From positions 1 to 5,425 of the forward strand of contig JBIRBF010000186.1 in assembly GCA_044326505.1 (NCBI GenBank): a DNA stretch of 5,425 nucleotides, written 5' to 3'. Under the pieces are notes generated by a model. The model did not search any database. It saw only the letters and a list, made by a program, of their open reading frames with translations, and was not told the origin of the DNA. How positions within the stretch are numbered: the stretch's first letter is position 1; every line of letters starts with the position of its first letter. Source of the stretch: JACJWR01 sp044326505 (lineage in GTDB: Bacteria; Actinomycetota; Actinomycetes; S36-B12; UBA10799). The translations under genes and the position numbers were made by a program. This document shows, in pieces, positions 1 through 4,479 of this stretch.

Positions 1-169
1 AGACGAGTTCGAGTTCGTCTTCATGCCAAGGGCCGCGGTAGAAGCCGGCGCCCGTCAGGTAGTACTGGCGCTCGCCCTTCGGGTTGGTGCGGATGTCGAC
101 CACGGTGCCCGTGGGGCCCGTCTGGTCGCCGATCACCGTGATCCGCACACGGTCGTTGCGGTTGAACAT
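1..169 (-). CDS. Small hypothetical protein, N-terminal part only (KOW/SH3-like beta protein)
   Basis: The first 56 codons of a gene that continues beyond the left edge. The ATG is set by the start-associated Shine-Dalgarno AGGAGGTACGACCC directly upstream. The visible protein starts MFNRNDRVRITV, continues with GDQTGPTGTVVDI, and reaches YYLTGAGFYRGPWHEDELEL. An alternating polar/beta pattern with a 'drVrit..gdqtGptGtVvdi' turn followed by an acidic '.GPWhEDELe' ending recalls small KOW- or SH3-like barrels that are common as phage and actinobacterial hypotheticals. That is a resemblance of pattern only, and no function is claimed. It is the last gene of the left-hand run and is separated from the upstream 161-aa gene by a 72-nt gap holding two hairpins. 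Confidence 0.8.
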   Translation of the reverse strand, partial: MFNRNDRVRITVIGDQTGPTGTVVDIRTNPKGERQYYLTGAGFYRGPWHEDELELV

Positions 170-183
170 GGGTCGTACCTCCT
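170..183 (-). promoter_or_regulatory. Start-associated sequence / RBS of the leftmost gene
   Basis: The minus strand reads ACAGGAGGTACGACCC and then ATG. It shares the AGGTACGA core with seven other copies in the window, but the upstream CCACG half is missing. It fixes the start at 169. Confidence 0.75.
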
Positions 184-196
184 GTCCCCGTCTGAT

Positions 197-229
197 TCCG
201 GGCGGAAGGGCACCACCGTGGCGGTGCCC
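197..229 (-). other. Intergenic double hairpin
   Basis: The 72-nt gap between the 161-aa gene and the leftmost gene contains a stem GGGCACC/GGTGCCC (208-214 with 223-229). In minus-strand RNA it extends by a G-U and a C-G pair to a CACG tetraloop. A second short stem follows, TTCC GCCC GGAA (197-208). There is no U-tract, so a classical intrinsic terminator is not supported. The position, just ahead of a start-associated sequence, matches the hairpins and ribozymes elsewhere in the window, which suggests a transcript-processing or stability element. The function is inferred. Confidence 0.5.
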
Positions 230-241
230 CACCGTTCGGCG

Positions 242-727
242 TCACACGTCGCGGACGTTGGCCCCTCCCCCGATCTTGCGCAGCGCCTCGGGCACGCTCA
301 GGCCCGACTCGGGCGACCAGCCACCGTTGAACAGGTAGCCGGCGTCCTCCCGGTCCAGGCCGAGCAGCCTGGCCCCGGCCCGCACGAAGTCCGTGTAGCC
401 CGCGGTGCGGTCGGCCAAGCCGCGCAGCCAGTCGAGCGGCGACACGTTGATCTCGCCGTCGCCGTACTGGACGAAGCCGTAGCGCTCGGCCCGAGCGACC
501 GACAGCAGGCCCTGCTCCTTCGCCGTCAGCACGATGGCCCACCCGGCGATGCAGTGCTCGGTGCCGCACAGGTGCTCCAGCTTGTCGAGCTTGGCGTCGG
601 CCTCCTCCGCCGACTGGCAGTAGACGGAGTCGTCGGAGAAGCACGCCCAATCGCCCTGGTAGTAGGCGTCGGGCTCCATCTCGATCACGTCAGCGATCTT
701 GTTGAACAGTTCCTGGTTCACGGTCAT
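242..727 (-). CDS. Hypothetical phage-type protein with CGTxHCIAGW motif
   Basis: A 161-aa protein starting MTVNQELFNKIADVIE. The start is fixed by CAGGAGGTACGCAAG immediately upstream. The most distinctive feature is CGTEHCIAGW at residues 54-63, with further Cys at 29 and 37. A helical C-terminal half follows (FVRAGARLLGLDREDAGYLFNGGW, residues 114-137, then the tail VPEALRKIGGG). A helical N-terminus, 'CGTxxCIAGWA', then 'a..LLGL...a..LF.g.W' is an arrangement I associate with uncharacterised actinobacterial and actinophage proteins of similar length. The paired Cys could bind a metal, but that is inference. The gene overlaps the end of the upstream small membrane-protein ORF by 38 nt and is followed by a structured gap. 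Confidence 0.88.
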   Translation of the reverse strand: MTVNQELFNKIADVIEMEPDAYYQGDWACFSDDSVYCQSAEEADAKLDKLEHLCGTEHCIAGWAIVLTAKEQGLLSVARAERYGFVQYGDGEINVSPLDWLRGLADRTAGYTDFVRAGARLLGLDREDAGYLFNGGWSPESGLSVPEALRKIGGGANVRDV

Positions 728-878
728 CTTGCGTACCTCCTGGTATGGGGTCGATCAGGTCGAGTGGTCGTTGGTCGGTCAGTAGTGCGTACACGGACAC
801 GAGGAAACCGGCCGTTGCCGTGCCGGCGATGGTGGCCACGAGGAAGCCACCGAGGACCACGAGCAGGTCGTGGATCAC
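690..878 (-). CDS. Small membrane protein (62 aa)
   Basis: The GTG start overlaps the methyltransferase stop as GTGA (GTG at 878-876, TGA at 877-875), a classic translational-coupling arrangement. The product begins MIHDLLVVLGGFLVATIAGT and continues ATAGFLVSVYALLTDQRP. Residues 4-33 form one long hydrophobic segment rich in small residues, best read as a single membrane helix, followed by a polar cytoplasmic or periplasmic tail of about 29 residues. No Shine-Dalgarno is convincing, which fits dependence on ribosomes terminating on the upstream gene. The 3' end runs 38 nt into the next gene, including that gene's ribosome-binding site. Phages often carry such small membrane proteins, but no family is recognised. 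The reading frame could be fortuitous, although the hydrophobic segment and the overlap argue for a real gene. Confidence 0.6.
   Translation of the reverse strand: MIHDLLVVLGGFLVATIAGTATAGFLVSVYALLTDQRPLDLIDPIPGGTQDDREPGTVQQDR
728..743 (-). promoter_or_regulatory. Start-associated sequence / RBS of the 161-aa gene
   Basis: The minus strand reads CCAGGAGGTACGCAAG and then ATG. It is a divergent copy of the recurring element: AGGAGGTACG is kept while the AAACC end is changed. It lies inside the coding sequence of the small membrane protein, so this is the only copy not in a non-coding gap. Confidence 0.75.
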
Positions 879-1492
879 GCCCACGCCACGAGTTGGCGTC
901 CGATGTGCTCGGTGTAGGCGGGTGGTATCGCCTCGGTCAGTTGCGCGAGCGGCAACCAGTCGATGCCCATCGCCTGCTGCTGCACCGCCAGCGGGATGCG
1001 CCACACGCCCACCTCCACGGTGCGGCGCAGGTTGGTCCGGTTCGTGGCCGGCGGGAACCGTGGCGTCCACACGCTGTGGTCGCACGCCGGGGCGATGAGC
1101 GGCACGTTGGATTCGAAGTAGCGGTGACGCTGCACGTCGAGCCCGAACGCCGAGCCGCACAGCATGATGGCGTCGCGCAGCGGAGCTCCGGCCACGTTCT
1201 CGATGACGTAGGGGACGCCGGCGGCGTCGAGCCGGCGTCGGATCGGCTCGATCAGGTCGGGGTAACCCTCGCCCACACCGCGCCGGCGTCGGTAGGCGGT
1301 GAACGCCTGGCACGGCGGCGACGCGTGGATCACGTCGAAGCCGGCCAGGTCGACCGTCAAGGCGTCGGCTTGGATGAACTCGAAGGGGTAGTGCGGCTGC
1401 GGCTCGATGTCCACGCCGACCACCTCGAAGCCTGCTCGGTGGTAGCCCATCGCGGCGCCCCCACCCTTGCAGAACAGGTCCAGGAGCCGCAT
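875..1492 (-). CDS. DNA (cytosine-5) methyltransferase, short phage type
   Basis: A 205-aa S-adenosylmethionine-dependent C5-cytosine methyltransferase. Motif I is DLFCKGGGAAMGYHRAGF (residues 5-22), followed by VDIEPQ with the acidic residue that contacts SAM. Motif IV is SPPCQ (58-62) with the catalytic Cys61. Motif VI is ENV (98-100), motif VIII is QRHRYFE (121-127), and the C-terminal motif EAIPPAYTEHIGRQL (188-202) closes the SAM pocket. The usual family length is 300-400 aa. Here the target-recognition region is squeezed into about residues 130-180, as in short phage enzymes, so the recognised site is probably short or loosely defined. The ATG at 1492 overlaps the upstream stop as TGATG. 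An alternative in-frame ATG at 1510 would add MSGGGL. No cognate restriction nuclease is visible, so an orphan enzyme that modifies phage DNA against host restriction is the likely role. Confidence 0.95.
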   Translation of the reverse strand: MRLLDLFCKGGGAAMGYHRAGFEVVGVDIEPQPHYPFEFIQADALTVDLAGFDVIHASPPCQAFTAYRRRRGVGEGYPDLIEPIRRRLDAAGVPYVIENVAGAPLRDAIMLCGSAFGLDVQRHRYFESNVPLIAPACDHSVWTPRFPPATNRTNLRRTVEVGVWRIPLAVQQQAMGIDWLPLAQLTEAIPPAYTEHIGRQLVAWA

Positions 1493-1836
1493 CAGGCCAC
1501 CGCCTGACATTGCCACTCGGCCGGCGTCGCGTCGTCCACCTCGAAGATGAGCAGACGGTCGAGCGAGATACTGTCCGGTACGGTGTACACCTTCGGCCCT
1601 TGGGTCAGGTCGGCGGTGTGCTCGGGCCACAACAGGAGCGTGGTCTGGCGGGTGTAGCCGCCGTCGCGGTTGGGCATCCACGCGATGCGCACCGAATGGC
1701 GCCGGTCGTCGGTCGGCTCGAAGTGAACGGTCAGGTGCTCGGCGTCAGCGAAGCGCTGCCACTCGTCGGGTGCGGCGAGCATGGCGTTGCGCATGTCGGC
1801 GGCCGCCTCGGCGCGGGTGTCGTAGCGCACGCTCAT
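1492..1836 (-). CDS. Hypothetical protein (114 aa)
   Basis: Begins MSVRYDTRAEAAADMRNAML and ends ATPAEWQCQAVA. The ATG at 1836 is chosen because AGAGG lies eight bases upstream and because the codon overlaps the upstream stop as ATGA. A longer reading frame upstream would run through the 50-aa gene. The N-terminal third is helical (RAEAAADMRNAMLAAPDEW). The rest is mostly beta-like, with VHFEPTDD, SVRIAWMP, QTTLLLWPEH and RLLIFEVDD, a compact alpha/beta pattern. No catalytic motif or membrane segment is seen and the family is not recognised. It sits between the acidic protein and the methyltransferase, to which it is joined by a 1-nt overlap, so coupled expression is likely. Confidence 0.8.
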   Translation of the reverse strand: MSVRYDTRAEAAADMRNAMLAAPDEWQRFADAEHLTVHFEPTDDRRHSVRIAWMPNRDGGYTRQTTLLLWPEHTADLTQGPKVYTVPDSISLDRLLIFEVDDATPAEWQCQAVA

Positions 1837-1985
1837 CGCTCGGGCCTCTCGTCGTGGGCGGCCAGATGGGCGGCCAGCCGCCGTTCCCAACGGAGCACGG
1901 CCGAGCCGTTGGCGCTGGGGGCGGTGGAGCGGTGGGAGCCGTCCGCGTGGTGCAGGTCGGCGTCACCGCGTCGGAGGTGCGTCAT
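1833..1985 (-). CDS. Very small hypothetical protein (50 aa)
   Basis: A short reading frame that exactly fills the gap between the acidic protein and the 114-aa protein. The ATG at 1985 lies four bases after the upstream stop, and the TGA overlaps the next ATG as ATGA. The product begins MTHLRRGDADLHHADGSHRS and ends RLAAHLAAHDERPER. It is rich in His and Arg, with an amphipathic C-terminal helix (VLRWERRLAAHLAAH, residues 30-44). GGTGA about five bases upstream is a weak ribosome-binding site inside the preceding gene. The exact fit in the operon is the main evidence, since a 50-codon frame in GC-rich DNA can arise by chance. Function unknown. Confidence 0.6.
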   Translation of the reverse strand: MTHLRRGDADLHHADGSHRSTAPSANGSAVLRWERRLAAHLAAHDERPER

Positions 1986-1989
1986 GGCG

Positions 1990-2349
1990 TCACCGGATCC
2001 AGTAGGTCACGCCGTCGAAGTCGATGGCGGTGTAGTCGGTCTGGAGTTCCTCAGCCGCCTGCTCCCAGTCGATGCAGCGGGCGGGCCACTTGGCGTCGCT
2101 GTCGATGGCGCCGAGCTCCTCGGCCAGCTCCCGGGCGTACTGCTCGAAGTAGGAATCGCGGATGAGCTGCACGCCGTCCGTGGCGTTGTCGTCCGAGTAG
2201 TTGTCGATCGCCTCGATCAGCCCGATGAGCACGCCGAGCTCGTCGGACGCCTCGTCGTCGTCGCAACCGGCCTCGATCAAGTCCGTCAGCTCTCCGAAGC
2301 GGTCCACGATGTCCCGGCTGTCGATGATGTCGTAGCTGTTGCTGATCAT
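1990..2349 (-). CDS. Highly acidic protein resembling the C-terminal part of ArdA antirestriction proteins
   Basis: A 119-aa protein that starts directly after a perfect start-associated sequence. It has 32 Asp/Glu against 7 Lys/Arg, a net charge near -25. The C-terminal region SYFEQYARELAEELGAID, then CIDWEQAAEELQTDYTAIDF and DGVTYWIR, resembles the tail of ArdA-family proteins: 'yA.elaee.g......IDwe..A.el..dY..v...g..Y..R'. ArdA proteins mimic bent B-form DNA and inhibit type I restriction enzymes. The protein is shorter than full-length ArdA (about 165 aa), so it may be a one- or two-domain variant, or an acidic phage protein that only shares the tail. It is the first gene after the promoter and heads the operon that contains the methyltransferase, which fits an anti-restriction role. 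The composition and motif are seen; the function is inferred. Confidence 0.85.
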   Translation of the reverse strand: MISNSYDIIDSRDIVDRFGELTDLIEAGCDDDEASDELGVLIGLIEAIDNYSDDNATDGVQLIRDSYFEQYARELAEELGAIDSDAKWPARCIDWEQAAEELQTDYTAIDFDGVTYWIR

Positions 2350-2367
2350 GGTTTCGTACCTCCGTGG
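2350..2367 (-). promoter_or_regulatory. Start-associated sequence / RBS of the acidic protein
   Basis: The minus strand reads CCACGGAGGTACGAAACC and then ATG, the consensus form of the element, with GGAGG nine bases from the start codon. GGTTGGTTCCAAC next to it could form a small hairpin at the expected mRNA 5' end. Confidence 0.85.
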
Positions 2368-2375
2368 TTGGTTCC

Positions 2376-2404
2376 AACATACACCTATCGTGGGAAATCC
2401 GCAA
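2376..2404 (-). promoter_or_regulatory. Sigma70-like promoter
   Basis: The minus strand shows TTGCGG (2404-2399) and TATGTT (2381-2376) separated by exactly 17 bases, with TG just before the -10 box. This stretch is distinctly AT-richer than its surroundings. The expected start site near 2368 would leave a leader of roughly 20 nt that consists almost entirely of the start-associated sequence. It would drive the acidic protein-methyltransferase operon. Confidence 0.6.
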
Positions 2405-2420
2405 TAGGCAGACGGCGTAG

Positions 2421-2496
2421 ATCGTTCGGTCAGATGTACGCACGTGGCCGGTCGGTGAAGACCGCTCGGTCAGATGTACGCACGTCGCAGGTCGGT
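2421..2496 (-). repeat. Direct repeat pair with 40-bp period upstream of the promoter
   Basis: Two 36-bp units, 2421-2456 and 2461-2496, match at 32 positions and share an unbroken core TCGGTCAGATGTACGCACGT. The spacing is close to four helical turns, so both copies face the same side of the DNA. They lie just upstream of the predicted -35 box. Binding sites for a phage repressor or activator are the simplest reading. No protein that would bind them is identified here. Confidence 0.7.
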
Positions 2497-2539
2497 CTAC
2501 CGCCGGCCGGAGCTCGGCGTCGGGACCGATCGCAAGCGC

Positions 2540-2584
2540 GGGGGCCGCAAGTCCGGCGAGCGGAGTGCGGGGCTGGCGGCCCCC
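2540..2584 (-). terminator. GC-rich stem, possible terminator between transcription units
   Basis: GGGGGCCGC (2540-2548) pairs perfectly with GCGGCCCCC (2576-2584) across a 27-nt loop that itself contains TCCG...CGGA. It lies 33 bp past the stop of the 138-aa gene and ahead of the repeats and promoter of the next unit, the place where a terminator is expected. There is no U-tract on either strand, so Rho-independent termination in the E. coli sense is not demonstrated. In high-GC actinobacteria, U-less stems sometimes serve this role. Confidence 0.4.
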
Positions 2585-2616
2585 TGGTTCGCGATCAATC
2601 GTGGGTTCGGTGCTCG

Positions 2617-3033
2617 TTAGGCGTCACCCCCTCTGCTGGCCGGGCCGCGGCCAGCGGCCACGATGCGGCCGTCGAGGTAGTGGACGAACGCGTCGGCCTG
2701 CTCTTCGGGCGTCATGCGCCACCGCGACCACGGGCCATCGGGGTGCAGTTCCTGATAGGTCATCCCCTCGCGCACCTCGGTGTCGTAGTCGGTGGGCACG
2801 GCGTCGCCTTCGTCCTGGCCGTTGAAGGACCATTGCGAGTACCAGCGATCACCGCAGCAGCGACAGTCGCGGCCAGCGTCGCAGCCGTCCCAATAGAGGC
2901 CGATGGCCTCGGCTCGGCTGTTGGCGTGATCGGCGTCGGTCGCCTCCACGATGACCGTGACGCCAATTCCGGCCGTCTCGTCGTAGTGGAATAAGCCGCC
3001 GGAATTGTTCTGACGGTAGCGGTAGAAGGGCAT
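2617..3033 (-). CDS. Conserved phage hypothetical protein (YRQNNSGG family)
   Basis: A 138-aa protein starting MPFYRYRQNNSGGLFHYDE. The start is set by GAGGAGGTACGAACCG and by the conserved YRQNNSGG opening. The frame is open further upstream, but an earlier start would run through a hairpin. The layout FYRYRQNNSGG.F..D...GI.V.VIVEA..A..A..RAE.IGLYWDGC..G.DC.CCGDRWY matches a family seen in many phages and prophages, whose function is unknown to me. Cys51, Cys57, Cys59 and Cys60 in GCDAGRDCRCCGDRW could form a metal site. The C-terminal third (residues 90-138) looks specific to this lineage. It is the last gene before the 2350-2616 regulatory gap. Confidence 0.9.
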   Translation of the reverse strand: MPFYRYRQNNSGGLFHYDETAGIGVTVIVEATDADHANSRAEAIGLYWDGCDAGRDCRCCGDRWYSQWSFNGQDEGDAVPTDYDTEVREGMTYQELHPDGPWSRWRMTPEEQADAFVHYLDGRIVAAGRGPASRGGDA

Positions 3034-3052
3034 CGGTTCGTACCTCCTCGGG
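3034..3052 (-). promoter_or_regulatory. Start-associated sequence / RBS of the 138-aa gene
   Basis: The minus strand reads CCCGAGGAGGTACGAACCG and then ATG. The GGAGGTACGAACC core is kept, while the upstream CCACG is replaced by CCCGA. It decides the start at 3033 over an upstream in-frame ATG at 3120. Confidence 0.8.
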
Positions 3053-3058
3053 TTGGTA

Positions 3059-3096
3059 GTGCTCAAAGCGCACCGGGGTCGATGCGCTTTGAGCAC
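3059..3096 (-). repeat. Perfect 14-bp inverted repeat (hairpin) ahead of the 138-aa gene
   Basis: GTGCTCAAAGCGCA (3059-3072) and TGCGCTTTGAGCAC (3083-3096) pair without a mismatch around a 10-nt loop. The hairpin ends only about ten bases before the Shine-Dalgarno, the same relative place that stem I of the hammerhead ribozymes takes elsewhere. It lacks a U-tract. A leader stabiliser, a processing site or a dyad operator are all possible. Confidence 0.75.
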
Positions 3097-3097
3097 C

Positions 3098-3115
3098 CCC
3101 GGGCCGTAGCCCGGG
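3098..3115 (-). terminator. GC-rich hairpin with UACG tetraloop after the Cys-rich gene
   Basis: In minus-strand RNA, CCCGGGC UACG GCCCGGG forms a 7-bp stem capped by a C(UNCG)G tetraloop, one of the most stable loops known. It lies 15 nt past the stop at 3131 and is followed by GGGGTGC, not by Us. It could protect the 3' end of the upstream message or, together with the 14-bp hairpin that follows, act as a U-less terminator. Confidence 0.5.
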
Positions 3116-3130
3116 AGCACCCTGGGGGGA

Positions 3131-3865
3131 TCAGGCAGCGAGAGCGGCGTCAGCGTCGTCCGTGGCCCGCTCGGACGGAATCACGATGCGGGGCAGGGCA
3201 CGGCGCATGGCGTGGCGCAGCACGGCGCTGGAGAGACGGTAGGCGGGGGAATCGGTCGACTCACGGAGCAGTGGATGCTTCGACCAGGTCGGGTGGCCCG
3301 GCCCCCAGTGGCCCAGGGCGTCGGCCAAGGTGAAGCGTCGGCACCCGGCCCGGTAGATCGGCGTCGGTCCATCGGTCCAGTAGCCGCCTTCGGGCTGACG
3401 GTAGGTCAACTCGCCCGTGAAGTTCTCGACGAACCGGAGCGAGTAGCCGCGGCCGTCGTCTCCGAGCAACAGGACCGCACCGGTGCAGCGGTTCTCGTCC
3501 TCGCATTCGTCGCACCATTCGGCGACCGGACCGTCGCCGTTCCAGTCGATGCGCTCCGGTTCCTCACCGAGGATCGTGGAGAAGTCCTCGCCCCAACCGG
3601 TGTGATCGCACCCGGCGCAGGAGAAGTAGGGCGGGCATACCTCCTCGCCGCAGTCTTCGCACGTCTCGCCGCTGTCGCTGCATTCACCGACGCCGAGCCA
3701 TTGCGGCCGGTTCATCTCGCGCAGCTCCCGAATGATGGCGTCGAAGTCGTCGCCGTTGTCCAGCTCCTCCCGTGCGTCTTCCTTCCACGCTTCGGTGGCG
3801 CAGGACAGGCAGTAGATGCCGGTGTAGTTGTCCGTGCTGTAAACGTATGCCTCTGAGTTGCTCAT
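3131..3865 (-). CDS. Cys-rich, probably zinc-binding hypothetical protein (244 aa)
   Basis: The largest gene in the window, starting MSNSEAYVYSTDNYTGIYCL after a consensus start-associated sequence. It has twelve Cys, including four CxxC knuckles: C19/C22, C69/C72, C83/C86 and C118/C121, with extra Cys at 62, 77, 127 and 175. This suggests two or more structural zinc sites in the N-terminal half. The same half is strongly acidic (KEDAREELDNGDDFDAIIRE), while the C-terminal end is basic (VLRHAMRRALPRIVIPSER, residues 215-233). The central part (YSLRFVENFTGELTYRQPEGGYW, from residue 141) looks beta-rich. The overall type, a small acidic protein with rubredoxin-like knuckles, is common among actinophage accessory genes. 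No enzyme motif is recognised and no function is claimed. Confidence 0.88.
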   Translation of the reverse strand: MSNSEAYVYSTDNYTGIYCLSCATEAWKEDAREELDNGDDFDAIIRELREMNRPQWLGVGECSDSGETCEDCGEEVCPPYFSCAGCDHTGWGEDFSTILGEEPERIDWNGDGPVAEWCDECEDENRCTGAVLLLGDDGRGYSLRFVENFTGELTYRQPEGGYWTDGPTPIYRAGCRRFTLADALGHWGPGHPTWSKHPLLRESTDSPAYRLSSAVLRHAMRRALPRIVIPSERATDDADAALAA

Positions 3866-3883
3866 GGTTTCGTACCTCCGTGG
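3866..3883 (-). promoter_or_regulatory. Start-associated sequence / RBS of the Cys-rich gene
   Basis: The minus strand reads CCACGGAGGTACGAAACC and then ATG. It is identical over all 18 bases to the copy before the acidic ArdA-like gene (2350-2367). Confidence 0.85.
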
Positions 3884-3904
3884 ACTGATCGCGTTGGACC
3901 TTGG

Positions 3905-3964
3905 CGGTCCCTAGGGCCACCGTTGGGCGGTGGTCCTAGGCACCGGGCGCCGCACGGGCGCCGC
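3905..3964 (-). repeat. Long hairpin and adjacent 10-bp tandem repeat upstream of the Cys-rich gene
   Basis: CGGT-CCTAGG-CCACCG (3905-3922) pairs with CGGTGG-CCTAGG-ACCG (3928-3945) around a 5-nt loop, with two interruptions (3909/3941 and 3916/3934). The inner interruption is a G-U pair in plus-strand RNA but an A-C mismatch in minus-strand RNA. CGGGCGCCGC then occurs twice (3944-3953 and 3955-3964), and its GGCGCC parts can also pair. The block fills the gap after the stop at 3971. It may be a terminator, a processing element or a structured leader. No ribozyme core is visible in it. Confidence 0.6.
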
Positions 3965-3970
3965 GGTCCT

Positions 3971-4207
3971 CTAGCCCTTGAACTTCGGGTCGATGCAGTA
4001 GTCGTAGTCCGGGAGCATCGGGTCCCCACAGGGCAGGGCAGGGCAGGGGAAGGCGGTCGGGTCGACCGTGGCACACGCCGGGCCGATGAGCACCGCCGTG
4101 GGGGCGATCGTCGTCGGTTGGGAGGTGGTGGCGGCCAGCCCTACCGGGGTGGCGGCCAGGGCGATGGCGGCGAGGCGCAGCGCCCGGCGCAGGGTGCGGT
4201 AGCTCAT
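3971..4207 (-). CDS. Putative secreted small protein (78 aa)
   Basis: Starts MSYRTLRRALRLAAIALAAT. A basic n-region (RTLRRALR) is followed by a hydrophobic stretch LAAIALAATPVGLAA (residues 12-26) and a small-residue region suited to signal peptidase near residues 24-27, so an exported peptide of roughly 50 aa is likely. The mature part is Thr/Pro-rich and contains Cys45, Cys55, Cys60 and Cys71 (FPCPALPCGDP, then YDYCIDP), possibly in two disulfides. An uncleaved membrane anchor is the alternative. The ATG at 4207 overlaps the upstream stop as ATGA, and GGAGG lies seven bases before it, inside the upstream gene. A tandem GGGCA run in the complementary strand encodes the CPALPC segment. The function is unknown; export of a phage peptide would be unusual. 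Confidence 0.8.
   Translation of the reverse strand: MSYRTLRRALRLAAIALAATPVGLAATTSQPTTIAPTAVLIGPACATVDPTAFPCPALPCGDPMLPDYDYCIDPKFKG
4031..4049 (+). other. Potential G-quadruplex on the plus (template) strand
   Basis: GGGCAGGGCAGGGCAGGGG has four G-runs separated by CA only, the most favourable short-loop arrangement for an intramolecular quadruplex. It lies on the template strand of the putative secreted protein gene and could slow the polymerase there. It may equally be a by-product of repeated Pro/Cys/Ala codons. Confidence 0.5.
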
Positions 4208-4449
4208 CGCACCGCCTCCGCCCCGTCGACCAGCGGGATAGCGTAGCCATCGGTGCTGGCGTGCATCCGCAGGTCCCCCAGGATGCGGGGTTGCGTGCGG
4301 ACGCCCATGATGCGGACCCGACCGTCACACAGTGCCAGCCGGATCACCCATGGGTAGTCGGGATTGGTGGGGGACGACTGGCCATCGACCCGTGCGACGG
4401 TACCGCCGTTGAACAACTCATCGCCTGGGGCGTAGCTCACTTCTCGCAT
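4204..4449 (-). CDS. Hypothetical protein (81 aa)
   Basis: Starts MREVSYAPGDELFNGGTVAR directly after a start-associated sequence, itself downstream of hammerhead ribozyme 1. The pattern, V.Y.PGDELFNGGTVARVD then WVIRLALCDGRVRIMGVRTQP and RMHASTDGYAIPLVDGA, is almost all beta strands and tight Gly turns, suggesting a small barrel or sandwich. The opening 'PGDelfnGGtVarv' is like that of small SH3-like folds. No catalytic motif, membrane segment or Cys pair is seen (one Cys, residue 41). The gene is coupled by a 4-nt overlap to the putative secreted protein, so the two form one cassette. Function unknown. Confidence 0.85.
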   Translation of the reverse strand: MREVSYAPGDELFNGGTVARVDGQSSPTNPDYPWVIRLALCDGRVRIMGVRTQPRILGDLRMHASTDGYAIPLVDGAEAVR

Positions 4450-4467
4450 CGTTTCGTACCTCCGTGG
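4450..4467 (-). promoter_or_regulatory. Start-associated sequence / RBS of the 81-aa gene
   Basis: The minus strand reads CCACGGAGGTACGAAACG and then ATG. It lies 12 nt past the conserved 3' strand of stem II of hammerhead 1, inside the RNA that would form the 3' cleavage product. Confidence 0.85.
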
Positions 4468-4479
4468 TCACTGATGGTT

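Noticed and set aside
23..1507. A 494-codon open frame on the plus strand
   Set aside because: It runs antisense across five genes and a structured gap, has no ribosome-binding site or recognisable domain, and its composition is that of a GC-rich shadow. The minus strand here carries a motif-complete methyltransferase.
1745..1966. A 73-codon minus-strand frame rich in Thr and Pro
   Set aside because: It is out of frame with the 50-aa and 114-aa genes that tile this region by ATGA overlap, and it is low-complexity in the way shifted frames of GC-rich genes are.
2421..2496. CRISPR-like direct repeats
   Set aside because: There are only two imperfect copies, with a 4-bp gap and no spacers, next to a promoter. 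Operator-type repeats fit better.
2521..2600. Possible tRNA, because of nested stems and a GGTTCG stretch
   Set aside because: The stems do not have tRNA dimensions, there is no T-arm of 5 bp around TTC, and no anticodon arm fits.
1510..2994. A second 494-codon open frame on the plus strand
   Set aside because: It crosses the predicted promoter, repeats and terminator-like stem and opposes well-supported minus-strand genes. It has no ribosome-binding site. The equal length to the first is a coincidence.
3905..3964. Another self-cleaving ribozyme (HDV-like, twister or pistol) in this gap
   Set aside because: Strong stems are present, but I could not place the conserved core nucleotides or pseudoknots of any of these classes.
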